A DNA stretch of 64,000 bases from Lacinutrix algicola (GCF_001418085.1 NZ_LIQH01000039.1:186001-250000); one strand, 5' to 3'; shown: positions 8,765-18,566, counted from the first letter of the stretch. Numbers and translations are program-made. Notes: a model not told the origin generated them from the sequence alone.

Positions 8765-10186
8765 TTACTTATAACTTCTTGGTCCTAAAAAGGCTGTAGT
8801 AGTCGTTTCAATTAATTGGTCTCCACTATAAATTCCAATTTCTACTCTATCTTTATCGCCTTTTAAGGCACTTGCATTTAGCTCTATAAACAATGTACCT
8901 TCAGCAAGACCTTGTCCATCAACTTTAAAACCGTCGTGAGAAACCAAATTTACTGTTCCTTTATGCGATAATAGTTTAAATGAAATATCTTCAATATCAT
9001 TTACCGTTTTGTTTACTAATTTAAAGGTGTAAACATTACTAATAATATTATCGGCTTTGTGTTCGTATAACTGCCCTGGTAATCTTAAAATAGTTGCCTC
9101 AACATCATTACGTAAAAAAAGCATTCCAATAAGTACAGCTATTAATATTCCTAAAACAGCAGTATAACCTTTTAAACGAGGTGTAAACTTGAATTTTTCT
9201 TCTCTTTCAATTTCATCTTCACTTGTGTATCTAATAAGCCCTTTCTGTAAGTTTACGCTTTCCATCATGTGGTCGCAAGCATCAATACAAGCAGTACAGT
9301 TTACGCATTCTAGTTGCGTTCCATTTCTTATATCAATTCCTGTTGGACAAACATTTACACATTGAAAACAATCTATACAATCTCCTTTACCAGTAGTTGG
9401 TCTGTCTTCATTTTTCTTAAACTTTGCACGACCAGCTTCTTTTTCTCCGCGTTTATGGTCGTAAGCAACAATAATAGATTTATTATCAAGTAATACACCT
9501 TGCAACCTTCCGTAAGGACATGCAATAATACATACTTGCTCTCTAAACCAAGCGAAAATAAAATAGAAAACACTAGTAAAAATTAATAAAGAAATTAGTG
9601 TGCTTATGTTATTTAATGGTCCTTGAGAGATGTAACGTATTAACTGATCGCTACCAATTAAATAGGCTAAAAACACATTGGCAATAATAAAAGAGATGAT
9701 AAAAAAGATAATCCATTTTAGTACTCTCTTTTTTATTTTCTCGGCATTCCAAGGCATTTTATCTAAACGAATCTGTTTTCCTCTGTCGCCATCAATCCAA
9801 TATTCTATGCGTCTAAAAACCATTTCAAGGAAAATAGTTTGCGGACAAATCCACCCGCAAAAAATACGTCCAAAAGCAACGGTAAATAAGATGATAAATA
9901 CCACACCAATAATCATCATTATTACAAATAGATGAAAATCTTGTGGCCAAAACGGAAATCCGAAAATATTAAAACGACGTTCTAATACATTGAACATTAA
10001 AAACTGATTGCCATTAACTTTAATAAATGGAGCAGATAGTAAGAAAGCCAATAAAATGTAGCTTACATATTTTCTATAAGTATACCATTTACCATCCGGC
10101 TTCTTAGGAAACACCCAAGCACGCTTACCTTCTTTGTTAAGCGTACCTATTGTGTCTCTAAAATTTTCTTGACCTTGTTCTGCCAT
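8765..10186 (-). CDS. ccoG: cbb3 oxidase accessory ferredoxin-like protein CcoG
   Basis: 473 residues. Polytopic membrane protein with two iron-sulfur cluster motifs, CIDCFQCVNVCPTG and CVNCTACIDACD, and an upstream FCGWICPQT motif characteristic of the CcoG/RdxA/FixG family. The C-terminal ~120 residues after the last membrane helix form an immunoglobulin-like periplasmic domain (FKLVNKTVNDIEDISF). CcoG has been shown in proteobacteria to reduce Cu(II) for insertion into the cbb3 Cu-B site. Located between ccoP and ccoH on the same strand. Confidence 0.97.
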   Translation of the reverse strand: MAEQGQENFRDTIGTLNKEGKRAWVFPKKPDGKWYTYRKYVSYILLAFLLSAPFIKVNGNQFLMFNVLERRFNIFGFPFWPQDFHLFVIMMIIGVVFIILFTVAFGRIFCGWICPQTIFLEMVFRRIEYWIDGDRGKQIRLDKMPWNAEKIKKRVLKWIIFFIISFIIANVFLAYLIGSDQLIRYISQGPLNNISTLISLLIFTSVFYFIFAWFREQVCIIACPYGRLQGVLLDNKSIIVAYDHKRGEKEAGRAKFKKNEDRPTTGKGDCIDCFQCVNVCPTGIDIRNGTQLECVNCTACIDACDHMMESVNLQKGLIRYTSEDEIEREEKFKFTPRLKGYTAVLGILIAVLIGMLFLRNDVEATILRLPGQLYEHKADNIISNVYTFKLVNKTVNDIEDISFKLLSHKGTVNLVSHDGFKVDGQGLAEGTLFIELNASALKGDKDRVEIGIYSGDQLIETTTTAFLGPRSYK

Positions 10187-10204
10187 TTCAATATTGTTTT
10201 TTGC

Positions 10205-10217
10205 TTCCGCGAAAGCG
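10205..10217. repeat. short TTCCGCGAAAGCG element, copy 1
   Basis: Thirteen bases identical to 14344-14356 inside ccoI. It lies in the 40-bp ccoG-ccoP gap and contains a small palindrome (TTCCGCGAA). This may be a recurring flavobacterial motif. Confidence 0.4.
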
Positions 10218-10226
10218 AACTATAAA

Positions 10227-11189
10227 TTATTTAATTATAGTATTTTCTACTGCTGTAGAATCCGAACTTACTTCTTGTATAGTTTCAGTTGCTTCTGTTG
10301 TTTGTTGTGGTGCGTTTGGATCGTTCCAAATATCACCTTCAGGAGCTTTAGGCTCAGCAGGTGTTGTACCTTGAAATGATAACACATAACTAGCTACTTG
10401 AGCCATTTCTGCTGGCTTAAGATCAGATTTCCAAGAAATCATTCCTTTTCCGGCACGTCCACCTTCAGAAATAGTTCTAAAAACATCTTTAATGCCACCA
10501 CCTAAAATCCAGTGTTTATCTGTTAGGTTTGGACCAATACCACCACCACCATCTGCTTTATGACAAGCAATACAGTTAGTTGAAAATATTTTCCCACCAG
10601 CTTGTAAATCTGAAGCTTCTGTAAGTAATACCACAGAGTTTACATCTACTAGATCTTTAGCTGTTTTTTTCCATTCTGCAATTTCAATCTTAGCTTCGGC
10701 TACAGCCATTTCATATTCTTCAGCTTGGTTATAATCGCCTATTATTTCAAAACGTGTCCAATATACAACGGCAAAAATAATAGAGATATAGAATAAGTAT
10801 TTCCACCATGGTGGTAAATCGTTATCTAGTTCTTTAATGCCATCGTAATCATGATCTAAAATAATTTCATGTTCTTGTTCAATAGATTTAGAACCTAAAG
10901 ATTTTGTGTAGGCGTCTTGTATCCATTTAAATTGGTTCTTTTTCCTTAAGGCTTCTTTAGCTAAATAATTTGCTTGTTGCTCTTGGTTTAATGTTTTAAA
11001 TAAAACATATCTTAAGCCTTCAACACAAATTTCAAATGCCATAGCAAATAACATTGCTGTGCCTATAATTGCCCAAAATATGGGTTGGGTAAACATTGCC
11101 CATTCGTCTCCAGTGTAGACCCATTCCATTAATATTATAGCTAGTATAAAAAAGAATAAGAGTCTTAATAATGATGCTGTACTTCTCAT
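10227..11189 (-). CDS. ccoP: cbb3 oxidase subunit III, monohaem cytochrome c CcoP
   Basis: 320 residues. Two N-terminal membrane spans (residues ~7-20 and ~35-50), a basic cytoplasmic linker, then the CcoP signature DYDGIKELDNDLPPWWKY leading into a third span. A single c-type haem site, CIACHK, follows in the periplasmic part, with GGGIGPNL and a distal Met in KGMISW. Proteobacterial CcoP usually has two haem sites; one is common in Bacteroidota. A Pro/Glu/Thr-rich tail closes the protein. It passes electrons from soluble or membrane donors to CcoO/CcoN. The stop is 2 bp before the next gene's context and the operon is continuous. Confidence 0.95.
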   Translation of the reverse strand: MRSTASLLRLLFFFILAIILMEWVYTGDEWAMFTQPIFWAIIGTAMLFAMAFEICVEGLRYVLFKTLNQEQQANYLAKEALRKKNQFKWIQDAYTKSLGSKSIEQEHEIILDHDYDGIKELDNDLPPWWKYLFYISIIFAVVYWTRFEIIGDYNQAEEYEMAVAEAKIEIAEWKKTAKDLVDVNSVVLLTEASDLQAGGKIFSTNCIACHKADGGGGIGPNLTDKHWILGGGIKDVFRTISEGGRAGKGMISWKSDLKPAEMAQVASYVLSFQGTTPAEPKAPEGDIWNDPNAPQQTTEATETIQEVSSDSTAVENTIIK

Positions 11190-11191
11190 AA

Positions 11192-11383
11192 TTACTCGTT
11201 ATTGGTATTAATAGTATCGTCTTCTAAAGGTATATTGCTAACCTCTGTAATGTGTGCTTTTTTTGCAGTAAAAACCCAAAAGAATAAGCCTGCGAAAAAG
11301 AGGAAGAATATTAAAAGAGATATAATTGGATATATTTCTACGCCTTCTATTTGTTCTAAATTACCTTTTATAAATTTTAACAT
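11192..11383 (-). CDS. ccoQ: CcoQ-like small cbb3 oxidase component
   Basis: 63 residues with one membrane helix (PIISLLIFFLFFAGLFFWVF) followed by a short basic then acidic tail. Size, topology and position between ccoNO and ccoP match CcoQ/FixQ, which stabilises the oxidase complex. The 2-bp gap to ccoP and 4-bp gap to ccoNO point to one transcript. Confidence 0.85.
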   Translation of the reverse strand: MLKFIKGNLEQIEGVEIYPIISLLIFFLFFAGLFFWVFTAKKAHITEVSNIPLEDDTINTNNE

Positions 11384-11387
11384 GGCT

Positions 11388-13589
11388 TTAGTTTTTATTT
11401 AAGGCAGAGTCGTCTGCATTTTTAATTTTTATATCTGTACCTAAACGTTGTAAGTAGGCTATTACAGCAACAACTTCACGATTACGCATTTCTATAAACG
11501 CTTTGCCATTTTCCTTAGCATATTTTTTATCTGCTTCGTATGTTTTGGCAAAATCTGGATCGTTGTATAGGTTTTTTTCAATTTTAGTACCTTGCTTATC
11601 CATTGCGTCTTGAGCATTGGCTATTTCTTCATCAGTGTAAGGCACACCTAAAGTTACCATAGCTTCCATTTTAGTTTCGGTTAAACCTTTATCAAGTTCA
11701 TTTTTAATTAACCATTTGTATGATGGCATAATAGAACCTTCTGATACACTTTGCGGATCGTAGAAATGACTTAAATGCCAGTTGTCACTATATTTACCAC
11801 CTATTCGATGTAAATCTGGACCTGTACGTTTACTTCCCCAAAGGAATGGATGGTCGTAAACATATTCTCCTGCTTTAGAGTATTCTCCATAACGTTCTAC
11901 TTCGTGTCTAAAAGGTCTTACCATTTGAGAGTGACAGCCAACGCACCCTTCTCTTATGTATATATCTCTACCTTCTAATTCTAATGGAGAATAAGGTTTT
12001 ACACTAGATATTACCGGTATGTATTCATCTACCATTAGAGAAGGAACTATTTGCACCATTCCACCAATTAAAATAGCGATAGTAGCAAAAAGTGTAAGTT
12101 TTACTGGTCTTCTTTCTAACCAAGTATGGTAACCTTCTTTGCTAGTACGTTTTTTAGTTACTTTTTGAAGTGGCGCAGACTCTGCTAATTCATCTGTTAC
12201 TTTACTACCAGAACGTGCAGTCATGATAACGTTAAATACACCAATTAAAGCACCTGTAATAAATAAAGTTCCTCCAATAGCACGCATCCAGTACATTGGC
12301 ATAATTTGAGTTACGGTTTCTAAAAAGTTACCATAAGTTAATGTACCATCTGGATTAAACTGTTGCCACATAGACCATTGTACAAATCCAGCTACGTAAA
12401 GCGGTAATGCATATAATATAATACCTAAAGTACCAACCCAAAAGTGAAGGTTAGCCAATGGTGTTGACCATAATTTTGTTTTAAATAACTTAGGCACCAT
12501 CCAATAGATCATACCAAAAGTTAAGAATCCATTCCAAGCTAATGCACCAACGTGAACGTGTGCAATAATCCAATCTGTAAAATGCGCTACGGCATTAACA
12601 TTTTTTAATGAAAGCATTGGACCTTCAAAAGTTGCCATACCATAACCTGTAATGGCTACAACCATAAATTTAAGAACCGGATCAGTACGTACTTTATCCC
12701 ACGCACCACGTAAGGTTAGTAAACCATTTATCATTCCTCCCCAAGAAGGAGCTAACAGCATAATAGAAAAAGCAACACCTAAATTTTGTGCCCAATCTGG
12801 AAGTGCAGAATATAATAGGTGGTGTGGTCCAGCCCAAATGTAAATAAAGATTAAAGACCAAAAGTGAACAATAGATAATCTATAAGAGTAAACTGGTCTA
12901 TTAGCAGCTTTAGGTACATAATAATACATTAAACCTAAAAAAGGAGTAGTAAGGAAAAATGCTACCGCATTATGTCCGTACCACCATTGTACTAAAGCAT
13001 CTTGAACACCTGCGTAAGCCGAGTAACTTTTAAAAGCACTTACAGGTAATTCCATACTGTTAACAATATGAAGCACTGCAACTGTAACAAATGTTGCTAA
13101 GTAAAACCATATGGCTACATATAAATGACGTTGTCTTCTCTTAATCATTGTACCGATTAAGTTTGCTCCAAATACTACCCAAATTAATGCTATTGCAATA
13201 TCGAAAGGCCATTCTAATTCGGCATATTCTTTTGAAGTAGAATATCCTAAAGGTAATGTTATTGCAGCTCCTACAATTATAGCTTGCCATCCCCAAAAGT
13301 TAAGATTACTTAACCAGTCTTTCCACATACGAGCTTTTAATAATCGTTGCGTGGAATAATAAACACCTGCGAAAATGGCGTTACCTACAAAGGCGAAAAT
13401 AACGGCATTAGTATGTAATGGACGTAAACGACCGAAACTTAACCAAGATATACCATCTGTAAGATTAGGAAATAAAAACATGTAGGCTAGCAGTAAGCCA
13501 ACACTCATTCCTACAATTCCCCAAAATAGTGTAGCGATAATAAATTTGCTAACGATTTTATTATCATAATAAAATTTTTGTAATTCCAT
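11388..13589 (-). CDS. ccoNO: cbb3 oxidase fused subunits I and II (CcoN-CcoO)
   Basis: 733 residues, a fusion of the catalytic haem-copper subunit and the monohaem cytochrome c subunit. The N-terminal ~480 residues carry 12 or so membrane helices and the metal ligands: [36 protein letters not shown] and [16 protein letters not shown]. After one more helix, a CcoO domain has the haem c site [11 protein letters not shown] near residue 550 and the typical YGEYSKAGE and [15 protein letters not shown] motifs. The enzyme reduces oxygen with high affinity and pumps protons. The N-O fusion is characteristic of Bacteroidota. Confidence 0.97.
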   Translation of the reverse strand: MELQKFYYDNKIVSKFIIATLFWGIVGMSVGLLLAYMFLFPNLTDGISWLSFGRLRPLHTNAVIFAFVGNAIFAGVYYSTQRLLKARMWKDWLSNLNFWGWQAIIVGAAITLPLGYSTSKEYAELEWPFDIAIALIWVVFGANLIGTMIKRRQRHLYVAIWFYLATFVTVAVLHIVNSMELPVSAFKSYSAYAGVQDALVQWWYGHNAVAFFLTTPFLGLMYYYVPKAANRPVYSYRLSIVHFWSLIFIYIWAGPHHLLYSALPDWAQNLGVAFSIMLLAPSWGGMINGLLTLRGAWDKVRTDPVLKFMVVAITGYGMATFEGPMLSLKNVNAVAHFTDWIIAHVHVGALAWNGFLTFGMIYWMVPKLFKTKLWSTPLANLHFWVGTLGIILYALPLYVAGFVQWSMWQQFNPDGTLTYGNFLETVTQIMPMYWMRAIGGTLFITGALIGVFNVIMTARSGSKVTDELAESAPLQKVTKKRTSKEGYHTWLERRPVKLTLFATIAILIGGMVQIVPSLMVDEYIPVISSVKPYSPLELEGRDIYIREGCVGCHSQMVRPFRHEVERYGEYSKAGEYVYDHPFLWGSKRTGPDLHRIGGKYSDNWHLSHFYDPQSVSEGSIMPSYKWLIKNELDKGLTETKMEAMVTLGVPYTDEEIANAQDAMDKQGTKIEKNLYNDPDFAKTYEADKKYAKENGKAFIEMRNREVVAVIAYLQRLGTDIKIKNADDSALNKN

Positions 13590-13591
13590 AG

Positions 13592-13807
13592 TTACTTTAG
13601 TTGTTCTTTAAATATAATTGGTTTTTTGATACTTTTATTTTTTTGTTTATCACTTTTTTCTTTAACTAATTCATCTTCAAAAAGCATTCTTACGGAAGGT
13701 GTATACATATCATCATACTGCCCGTTTTTGACTGAGAATATAAAAACCGTAAAAAAAACAAGTGCAACAATAACGCTTATTGCTAATAGCATATATATAA
13801 TATTCAT
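13592..13807 (-). CDS. ccoS: cbb3 oxidase maturation protein CcoS
   Basis: 71 residues with a single N-terminal helix ([19 protein letters not shown]) followed by the CcoS-like [19 protein letters not shown] segment. CcoS is needed for cofactor insertion into the oxidase. It is the first gene of the oxidase operon, with an Fnr-type promoter immediately upstream, and its stop is 2 bp from ccoNO. Confidence 0.9.
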   Translation of the reverse strand: MNIIYMLLAISVIVALVFFTVFIFSVKNGQYDDMYTPSVRMLFEDELVKEKSDKQKNKSIKKPIIFKEQLK

Positions 13808-13827
13808 ACCTACCTGAATTATTTCAG

Positions 13828-13870
13828 CAAAAATACTGTTATTGGTTTTTAGAAAAGGTGACTTTTATCA
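13828..13870 (-). promoter_or_regulatory. Fnr-type box and -7 element of the cbb3 oxidase operon
   Basis: TGACTTTTATCA at 13859-13870, read on the minus strand as TGATAAAAGTCA. The minus strand has TATTTTTG at 13835-13828, exactly 35 bp from the box start, a perfect TANNTTTG. The predicted start is near 13823, about 15 nt before the ccoS ATG. Confidence 0.8.
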
Positions 13871-13902
13871 GTTTTAAAAAAAATGTTAATTTTTTTAACA
13901 GA

Positions 13903-14145
13903 CTATACTAATATGTACAATCCTAAAATTGAAATTGAGCGTTTAATCTCTACTATATTATATCCTTTTGGTTGTATGAAATTAGATTTTAATAAGGATT
14001 CTACAGACTCATATTTGGTACGTAAATCGTTATACTCTCTAGTTATATAATTGCGCTTTAAGGAACATCCGTTGCATTCTTGACTTAATGTAGCAGCTTC
14101 TAATTTCGCTATTTTGTGTGTTAACTGTAATGTTTCTTTTATCAT
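13903..14145 (-). CDS. small uncharacterised protein coupled to ccoI
   Basis: 80 residues; its ATG overlaps the ccoI stop by 4 bp, so translation is probably coupled. Amphipathic helices dominate, with a CNGCSLK cysteine pair at about residues 24-27 and a short hydrophobic C-terminus. I recognise no family. A metal- or haem-related accessory role for the copper ATPase is possible from the Cys pair and location, but that is a guess. Confidence 0.6.
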   Translation of the reverse strand: MIKETLQLTHKIAKLEAATLSQECNGCSLKRNYITREYNDLRTKYESVESLLKSNFIQPKGYNIVEIKRSISILGLYILV

Positions 14146-16550
14146 GACACATTGGATTTATGATTCAGTTTTTTACCTGTAAAATAAGTTGCAATAGTTG
14201 TAAATACGACAATACTTATTGAACTTAAAGGCATTAAAATGGCTGCAACAACAGGTTTTAAATGACCTGTAACAGCGAAACCAAGCCCTATTAAATTATA
14301 AACTAATGAAAAAATAAAGGCGTATTTTATTATGGTAACACCTTTCCGCGAAAGCGATAAAAAAGATGTGATGTCTTTAAATTTTGAAGCATCTAAAATA
14401 CCATCGCAAGCGGGAGAGAAGATATTTACGTTTTCGGATATAGAAATACCAACATTACTTTGTGCTAAAGCTCCTGCATCGTTAAGTCCATCGCCAATCA
14501 TTAAAACCGTTTTACCATTTTGCTGCTGCTGTTTAATATAATTTAGTTTGTCTTCTGGCTTTTGATTAAAAAGTAAGGTGGCATGCTTTGGGAGTATGGT
14601 TTTAAGATGTTCTTTTTCACCTTCATTATCACCAGATAAAATAACAATATTTACAGTTTTACTAAGTGAATTAAATACGTCTTTTACACCATCTCTGTAT
14701 TCATTATAAAAGACATAACAGCCTTTGTATTCATTATCTTTACTAATATGAATTGCTGTTCGCTGTTGTATTTGAGTATTTTTAATTTTCGCATCTTTTT
14801 CTACATAATTAAATGACCCAACTTTAATCTTTTGCTTATTAATTACGCCTGTGATGCCTTGACCAACATCTTCTTTAAAGTCATCTAAAGTTTGAATATT
14901 GTTTTTATCTAAAATGGCATATAACGATCTGCTTAATGGATGGTTTGATGCTCGAAGTGTACTTGTAAGTAAGGACTCTTCTTCTTTTGTAAGCGTAATA
15001 CCTTCGTAACTAATAGTGTTTTTTGTGCTTGTAGTAAGTGTTCCTGTTTTATCGAAAACCACCATGTTTATATGAGACATTTGTTCTATAACACTACTAT
15101 TTTTAATATACAGTTTGTGGCGTCCAAAAATGCGCAGTAAGTTCCCTAAAGTAAAAGGTGCTGCTAATGCAATTGCACAAGGACAAGCAACAATTAATAC
15201 AGCAGTAAAAACATTTAAAGCAATCGATACATCTATAAATAACCATACAGTAGTTGCTATTATAGCTATTAGTAAAAGGCTTAATGTAAAACGCCTACTA
15301 ATACTATCTGTTAAAGACTGGAAGCTGCTTTGGTTGTTTTTGTTAAAAATCTCGTTAGACCAAAGTTGGGTAAGGTAACTTTGTTCTACCGGTTTTAATA
15401 CTTCGACTTCAATAGATCCTGCTTGTTGTCTTCCTCCGGCGAATAAATGTTCTCCAGATTGTTTAGTAATAGGTTCTGCTTCTCCTGTTACAAAGCTATA
15501 ATCTATTAATGCGTTTCCTTTAATTAAGATAGCATCTACAGGTAATAACTCTGCATTTCTAATTAATAATCTATCTCCTTTTTTAAGTTCGTAAACTTGT
15601 GCTTGCTCTTCGGTTTTTGAAGCGTTGTTTTTTAATAATCGTGTTACTGCTATTGGAAAATAAGATTTGTAATCGCGCTCGAAAGACAGGAAAGCATATG
15701 TTTTTTGCTGAAAGAATTTTCCAAGAAGTAAGAAAAAGACCAAACCAGACATACTATCGAAAAAACCAGTACCTAAATCGAATATAATTTCGATTGTAGA
15801 GCGAATAAATAATACCGAAATACCTATGGCAATTGGAACATCGATATTTAATATTTTAGAACGTAAGCCTTTGTAAGCAGATACAAAATAGTCGCGACCA
15901 GAATAAAAGGCAACTGGTAATGCGAAACCAAACATTAACCATCTAAAAACAGGTTTAAATTTATCTAACCAAAACTCATTAACCTCAAAATATTCCGGGA
16001 ACGAGAGAAACATTATGTTACCAAAAGCAAAGCCTGCAACACCTAATTTATAGATAAGACTTCTATCTACTTTTGAGTTTTTTTTGGTAGCATCATCTAA
16101 AGAGATATAAGGTTCGTAGCCTAATTTTGATAAAAGGATAACTAGGTTTTGAAGTGTTAATTCTTCCGAAGAAAAAGTGATTCTAACCGTTTTTTTAGGA
16201 AAATTAACTTGAGATGTTTTTATAGCTGGATTTAACTTGTTAAGGTTCTCTAAAACCCAAATACAAGAGCTACAATGTATAGTTGGTATTAATAGTGAAA
16301 CAACTTGGGTACCTTGCTCGTTAAACTCTAAAAGTTGACCGGTTATTTTTTCGTTTTCTAGAAAATCGAATTTCCCTTCTTGAAAAAATGGAGTAGTACC
16401 AGGTGTTTGTTCTAAATCGTAATAATACGACAGATCGTTATCATTCAAAATATCGAATACAGTTTTGCAACCGTTACAACAGAAGAATTTATCGTGATGC
16501 TCGATTACAGTTGTCCTGCACTCGTCTCCACAATGGAAACAATTTTCCAT
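14142..16550 (-). CDS. ccoI: copper-transporting P-type ATPase for oxidase assembly (CcoI/FixI)
   Basis: 802 residues. The N-terminal ~30 residues hold a Cys-rich metal site (CFHCGDEC, CCNGC), then an HMA-like domain with CSSC (Cys93 and Cys96). Eight membrane spans surround the transport motif CPCAIALAAP; DKTGTLT is the phosphorylation loop and GDGLNDAGAL the hinge. The CcoI subgroup moves Cu across the membrane to supply the cbb3 oxidase rather than for resistance, and the position next to the oxidase operon supports that. It has its own box-driven promoter upstream. A 13-bp element shared with 10205-10217 lies within the coding region at 14344-14356. Confidence 0.95.
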   Translation of the reverse strand: MENCFHCGDECRTTVIEHHDKFFCCNGCKTVFDILNDNDLSYYYDLEQTPGTTPFFQEGKFDFLENEKITGQLLEFNEQGTQVVSLLIPTIHCSSCIWVLENLNKLNPAIKTSQVNFPKKTVRITFSSEELTLQNLVILLSKLGYEPYISLDDATKKNSKVDRSLIYKLGVAGFAFGNIMFLSFPEYFEVNEFWLDKFKPVFRWLMFGFALPVAFYSGRDYFVSAYKGLRSKILNIDVPIAIGISVLFIRSTIEIIFDLGTGFFDSMSGLVFFLLLGKFFQQKTYAFLSFERDYKSYFPIAVTRLLKNNASKTEEQAQVYELKKGDRLLIRNAELLPVDAILIKGNALIDYSFVTGEAEPITKQSGEHLFAGGRQQAGSIEVEVLKPVEQSYLTQLWSNEIFNKNNQSSFQSLTDSISRRFTLSLLLIAIIATTVWLFIDVSIALNVFTAVLIVACPCAIALAAPFTLGNLLRIFGRHKLYIKNSSVIEQMSHINMVVFDKTGTLTTSTKNTISYEGITLTKEEESLLTSTLRASNHPLSRSLYAILDKNNIQTLDDFKEDVGQGITGVINKQKIKVGSFNYVEKDAKIKNTQIQQRTAIHISKDNEYKGCYVFYNEYRDGVKDVFNSLSKTVNIVILSGDNEGEKEHLKTILPKHATLLFNQKPEDKLNYIKQQQQNGKTVLMIGDGLNDAGALAQSNVGISISENVNIFSPACDGILDASKFKDITSFLSLSRKGVTIIKYAFIFSLVYNLIGLGFAVTGHLKPVVAAILMPLSSISIVVFTTIATYFTGKKLNHKSNVS
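14344..14356. repeat. short TTCCGCGAAAGCG element, copy 2 (inside ccoI)
   Basis: Identical to 10205-10217. Here it is translated as part of the ccoI C-terminal region, so it is either chance or a tolerated insertion of a recurrent motif. Confidence 0.35.
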
Positions 16551-16580
16551 AATTATTTTATTTGCTCATTATACCTGCTG

Positions 16581-16623
16581 CAAAGGTGTTAAAATCTAAT
16601 GTTTAAAAATATGACTTTTATCA
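16581..16623 (-). promoter_or_regulatory. Fnr-type box and -7 element of ccoI
   Basis: TGACTTTTATCA at 16612-16623, identical to the box of the oxidase operon. The minus strand has CACCTTTG at 16588-16581, at the same 35-bp spacing, one mismatch from TANNTTTG. The predicted start is near 16576, about 25 nt before ccoI. No -7 element stands at this spacing toward the fnr-like gene. Confidence 0.7.
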
Positions 16624-16706
16624 TGTTTACAGCGGTTTTTTATGCTGCAAACATAAGGTAAGATGGCAATGATTTTGTTATCTTTATCTCTCAAAATTGA
16701 AACATA

Positions 16707-17396
16707 ATGCATAACCGTTGTGAAAACTGTATAATAAAAGAATTAAATTCTCTTAAAGCTTTAAAAAAGGATGAGTTGAAGAGAATTTCGGAGAGTAAAG
16801 TCTCTAAAAACATTAAAAAAGGTGAAGTTATCTTTAAAGAAGGAGAGCGGTTAAACGGTGTTTTTTGTGTACGTAGTGGCGTATCGAAACTGTTTAAGAT
16901 GTGTGATAATGGGAAGGACCAAATAGTAAAAATGTCTGCTCGTGGAGAAGTTTTGGGACAACGTTCTGTAATTACAGATGAAAGAACTAATTTAAGTGCT
17001 GTAGCACTTAGCGATATGGAGGTTTGTTACATACCAAAGCAACATCTTCAAGATAGTATAAATAACAATATAGATTTTACCAAAGCTGTTTTATTAAATA
17101 TTGCTAATGATTTAAAATTTGCTGATAATGTTATAGTAAATATGGCTCAAAAAACTGTAAAACAACGTTGTGCTGAGACTTTAAAACACTTAGAAGATAG
17201 TTTTGGTACAGATTGCGATGGTTTTATAGCTGTAACGCTTACACGAGAGGACATTGCCAATGTTGTTGGTACGGCTAAAGAAGCTTGTATAAGAACATTA
17301 TCTGCTTTTAAAAAAGAAAAATTAATTTCTACAGATGGTAAGCGTATAAAAATTGAAAATAAAAAAGCCCTCTATCGTTTAATAGAAGGCTTATAA
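16707..17396 (+). CDS. Crp/Fnr family transcription regulator, Fnr-like with N-terminal CxxC
   Basis: 229 residues. N-terminal CENC (Cys5 and Cys8) is followed by a cyclic-nucleotide-binding-type beta barrel (residues ~25-130) and a Crp-type helix-turn-helix whose recognition helix reads GTAKEACIRTLSAF. The Glu and Arg needed for TGA half-site contact in Fnr/Crp are present, with Ile where E. coli Fnr has Ser212. Two further cysteines (KMCDNG and EVCYIP) could complete an iron-sulfur cluster, but the spacing is not that of E. coli Fnr, so oxygen sensing is plausible, not shown. It is divergent from ccoI, in the middle of the boxed genes, and is the best candidate for their direct oxygen-responsive regulator. 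Confidence 0.9.
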   Translation: MHNRCENCIIKELNSLKALKKDELKRISESKVSKNIKKGEVIFKEGERLNGVFCVRSGVSKLFKMCDNGKDQIVKMSARGEVLGQRSVITDERTNLSAVALSDMEVCYIPKQHLQDSINNNIDFTKAVLLNIANDLKFADNVIVNMAQKTVKQRCAETLKHLEDSFGTDCDGFIAVTLTREDIANVVGTAKEACIRTLSAFKKEKLISTDGKRIKIENKKALYRLIEGL

Positions 17397-17414
17397 AATA
17401 TATAAATAAAGGTT

Positions 17415-18242
17415 TTATATTTTTACTGTAAGTACAGGAAGTTTAGAGTGGTTTACAATATCCTCGCTTATACTACCAGAGAAGAAATGTGCTAATCCTT
17501 TTCTTCCATGAGTTGGAATACCTATTATATCTGCTTTAATTCTGTTTGCGTAATTAAAGACCCCTTTTTCTACAGAATAATCAGAATATATAGTAATATC
17601 TTCTGGTAATATTTTCTCGTCTCCATGTAGATGTATTATAAAATTAGCAATACGTTGCTCTATTTCATTTGTACTTAAATAGTATTCACCAGGAAGATTT
17701 ACAAATAGTAGTTTAACTTCAATGTTTAATAATTTAAAAATAGAAGTTACTCTATTGAATACTTCAATGCTTTCTAGCTTATAATCTGATGCAAAAACAG
17801 CTTTTGAAACATTAAAACTACTACCTTCTTTAATCACTAAAACAGGAACAGTACTTGTTCTAACAACTTTTTCTGTATTAGAACCAACAAAAACTTCACT
17901 TAAACCGCTGCTACCATGAGAACCCATTACAATAAGATCTACATTGTGTTCTTTTGCTACATCATCAATTTCGCTAAAAACTTTATAGTTTTTTACAGCT
18001 TGGTGTATAGTAATGCCTTCTAAGTAGTCTTTGTCTAAAAACTCAACAAAACGTTTTTGAGTCAGTTTTAAAAAAAACATTCCTTCCATAGAATCTTCTT
18101 CTTTTGTAATTACTGCATCGCTAAGACCAAGCATATGTACAGCTACTATTTCTGCATTTTGTTTTTTAGCAATTTCTGATGCAACTTTTAAAGCATTTTC
18201 TGAATATTCTGAGAAATCTACAGGAACTAGTATTTTTTTCAT
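17415..18242 (-). CDS. tandem-domain universal stress protein
   Basis: 275 residues, two UspA folds in tandem. Domain 1 opens with KILVPVDFSEYSENAL and ends with the nucleotide-binding GSHGSSGLSEVFVGSNTEKVV; domain 2 (residues ~150-275) retains PTHGRKGLAHFFSGSISED. The first domain has the ATP-binding G-2X-G-9X-G-S/T pattern. Such proteins are induced by oxygen limitation and other stress in bacteria. It is one of five in this window and shares a divergent box promoter with a small HMA-like gene. Confidence 0.92.
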   Translation of the reverse strand: MKKILVPVDFSEYSENALKVASEIAKKQNAEIVAVHMLGLSDAVITKEEDSMEGMFFLKLTQKRFVEFLDKDYLEGITIHQAVKNYKVFSEIDDVAKEHNVDLIVMGSHGSSGLSEVFVGSNTEKVVRTSTVPVLVIKEGSSFNVSKAVFASDYKLESIEVFNRVTSIFKLLNIEVKLLFVNLPGEYYLSTNEIEQRIANFIIHLHGDEKILPEDITIYSDYSVEKGVFNYANRIKADIIGIPTHGRKGLAHFFSGSISEDIVNHSKLPVLTVKI

Positions 18243-18271
18243 TGTTAAAGTGTTTTAAATTAATTTTAAGT

Positions 18272-18345
18272 CAAAGTTAAGATAAGAATTAATTGCTTAA
18301 GATGATAAAAGTCATCCTTTAATATTTATTTTAAATTTATGTTTA
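18272..18345. promoter_or_regulatory. divergent Fnr-type promoter: stress protein (-) and HMA-like gene (+)
   Basis: TGATAAAAGTCA at 18303-18314. Minus direction: TAACTTTG at 18279-18272. Plus direction: TATGTTTA at 18338-18345. Both begin exactly 35 bp from their end of the box, so one palindrome appears to serve two promoters. Predicted leaders are ~25 nt (minus) and ~16 nt (plus). Confidence 0.8.
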
Positions 18346-18365
18346 CATTTTAAAATTAGATTTAA

Positions 18366-18566
18366 ATGAAAGCTACAGTTATATCAAAGGACTCAAAAAA
18401 TGATTCTTCTATTAAAAATTGTCTTGCGAATACAAAAGGGATTTCTAATTTGGTTGTAGATAAAATCAACCATAAGTTTATTTTTGAATTTTCTACACAT
18501 AATGTAATAGAAGGTGTTCGAGAAAAATTGACTTCTTTTGGGTTTGCTTTTGAGTTTGTTTTTTAG
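18366..18566 (+). CDS. small HMA-like protein lacking the metal CxxC
   Basis: 66 residues. Predicted beta-alpha-beta-beta-alpha-beta order resembles a heavy-metal-associated domain: MKATVISKDSK, a helix with NCLANTKGISNLVVD, a strand HKFIFEFSTH, and a helix ending EKLTSFGFAFEF. The metal-binding MxCxxC loop is absent. It is read from one side of a divergent box promoter with a 16-nt leader, which supports it being a real gene despite its size. A sensor or protein-protein role is possible; nothing more can be said. Confidence 0.65.
   Translation: MKATVISKDSKNDSSIKNCLANTKGISNLVVDKINHKFIFEFSTHNVIEGVREKLTSFGFAFEFVF

Noticed and set aside
14344-14356. TTCCGCGAAAGCG as a functional signal
   Set aside because: Two copies only, one of them within the ccoI coding region; not enough to support a function.
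16612-16623. The ccoI box as an activator site for the fnr-like gene
   Set aside because: No -7 element stands at 35 bp on the plus strand; the nearest match is 67 bp away, so activation of fnr from this box is not supported.
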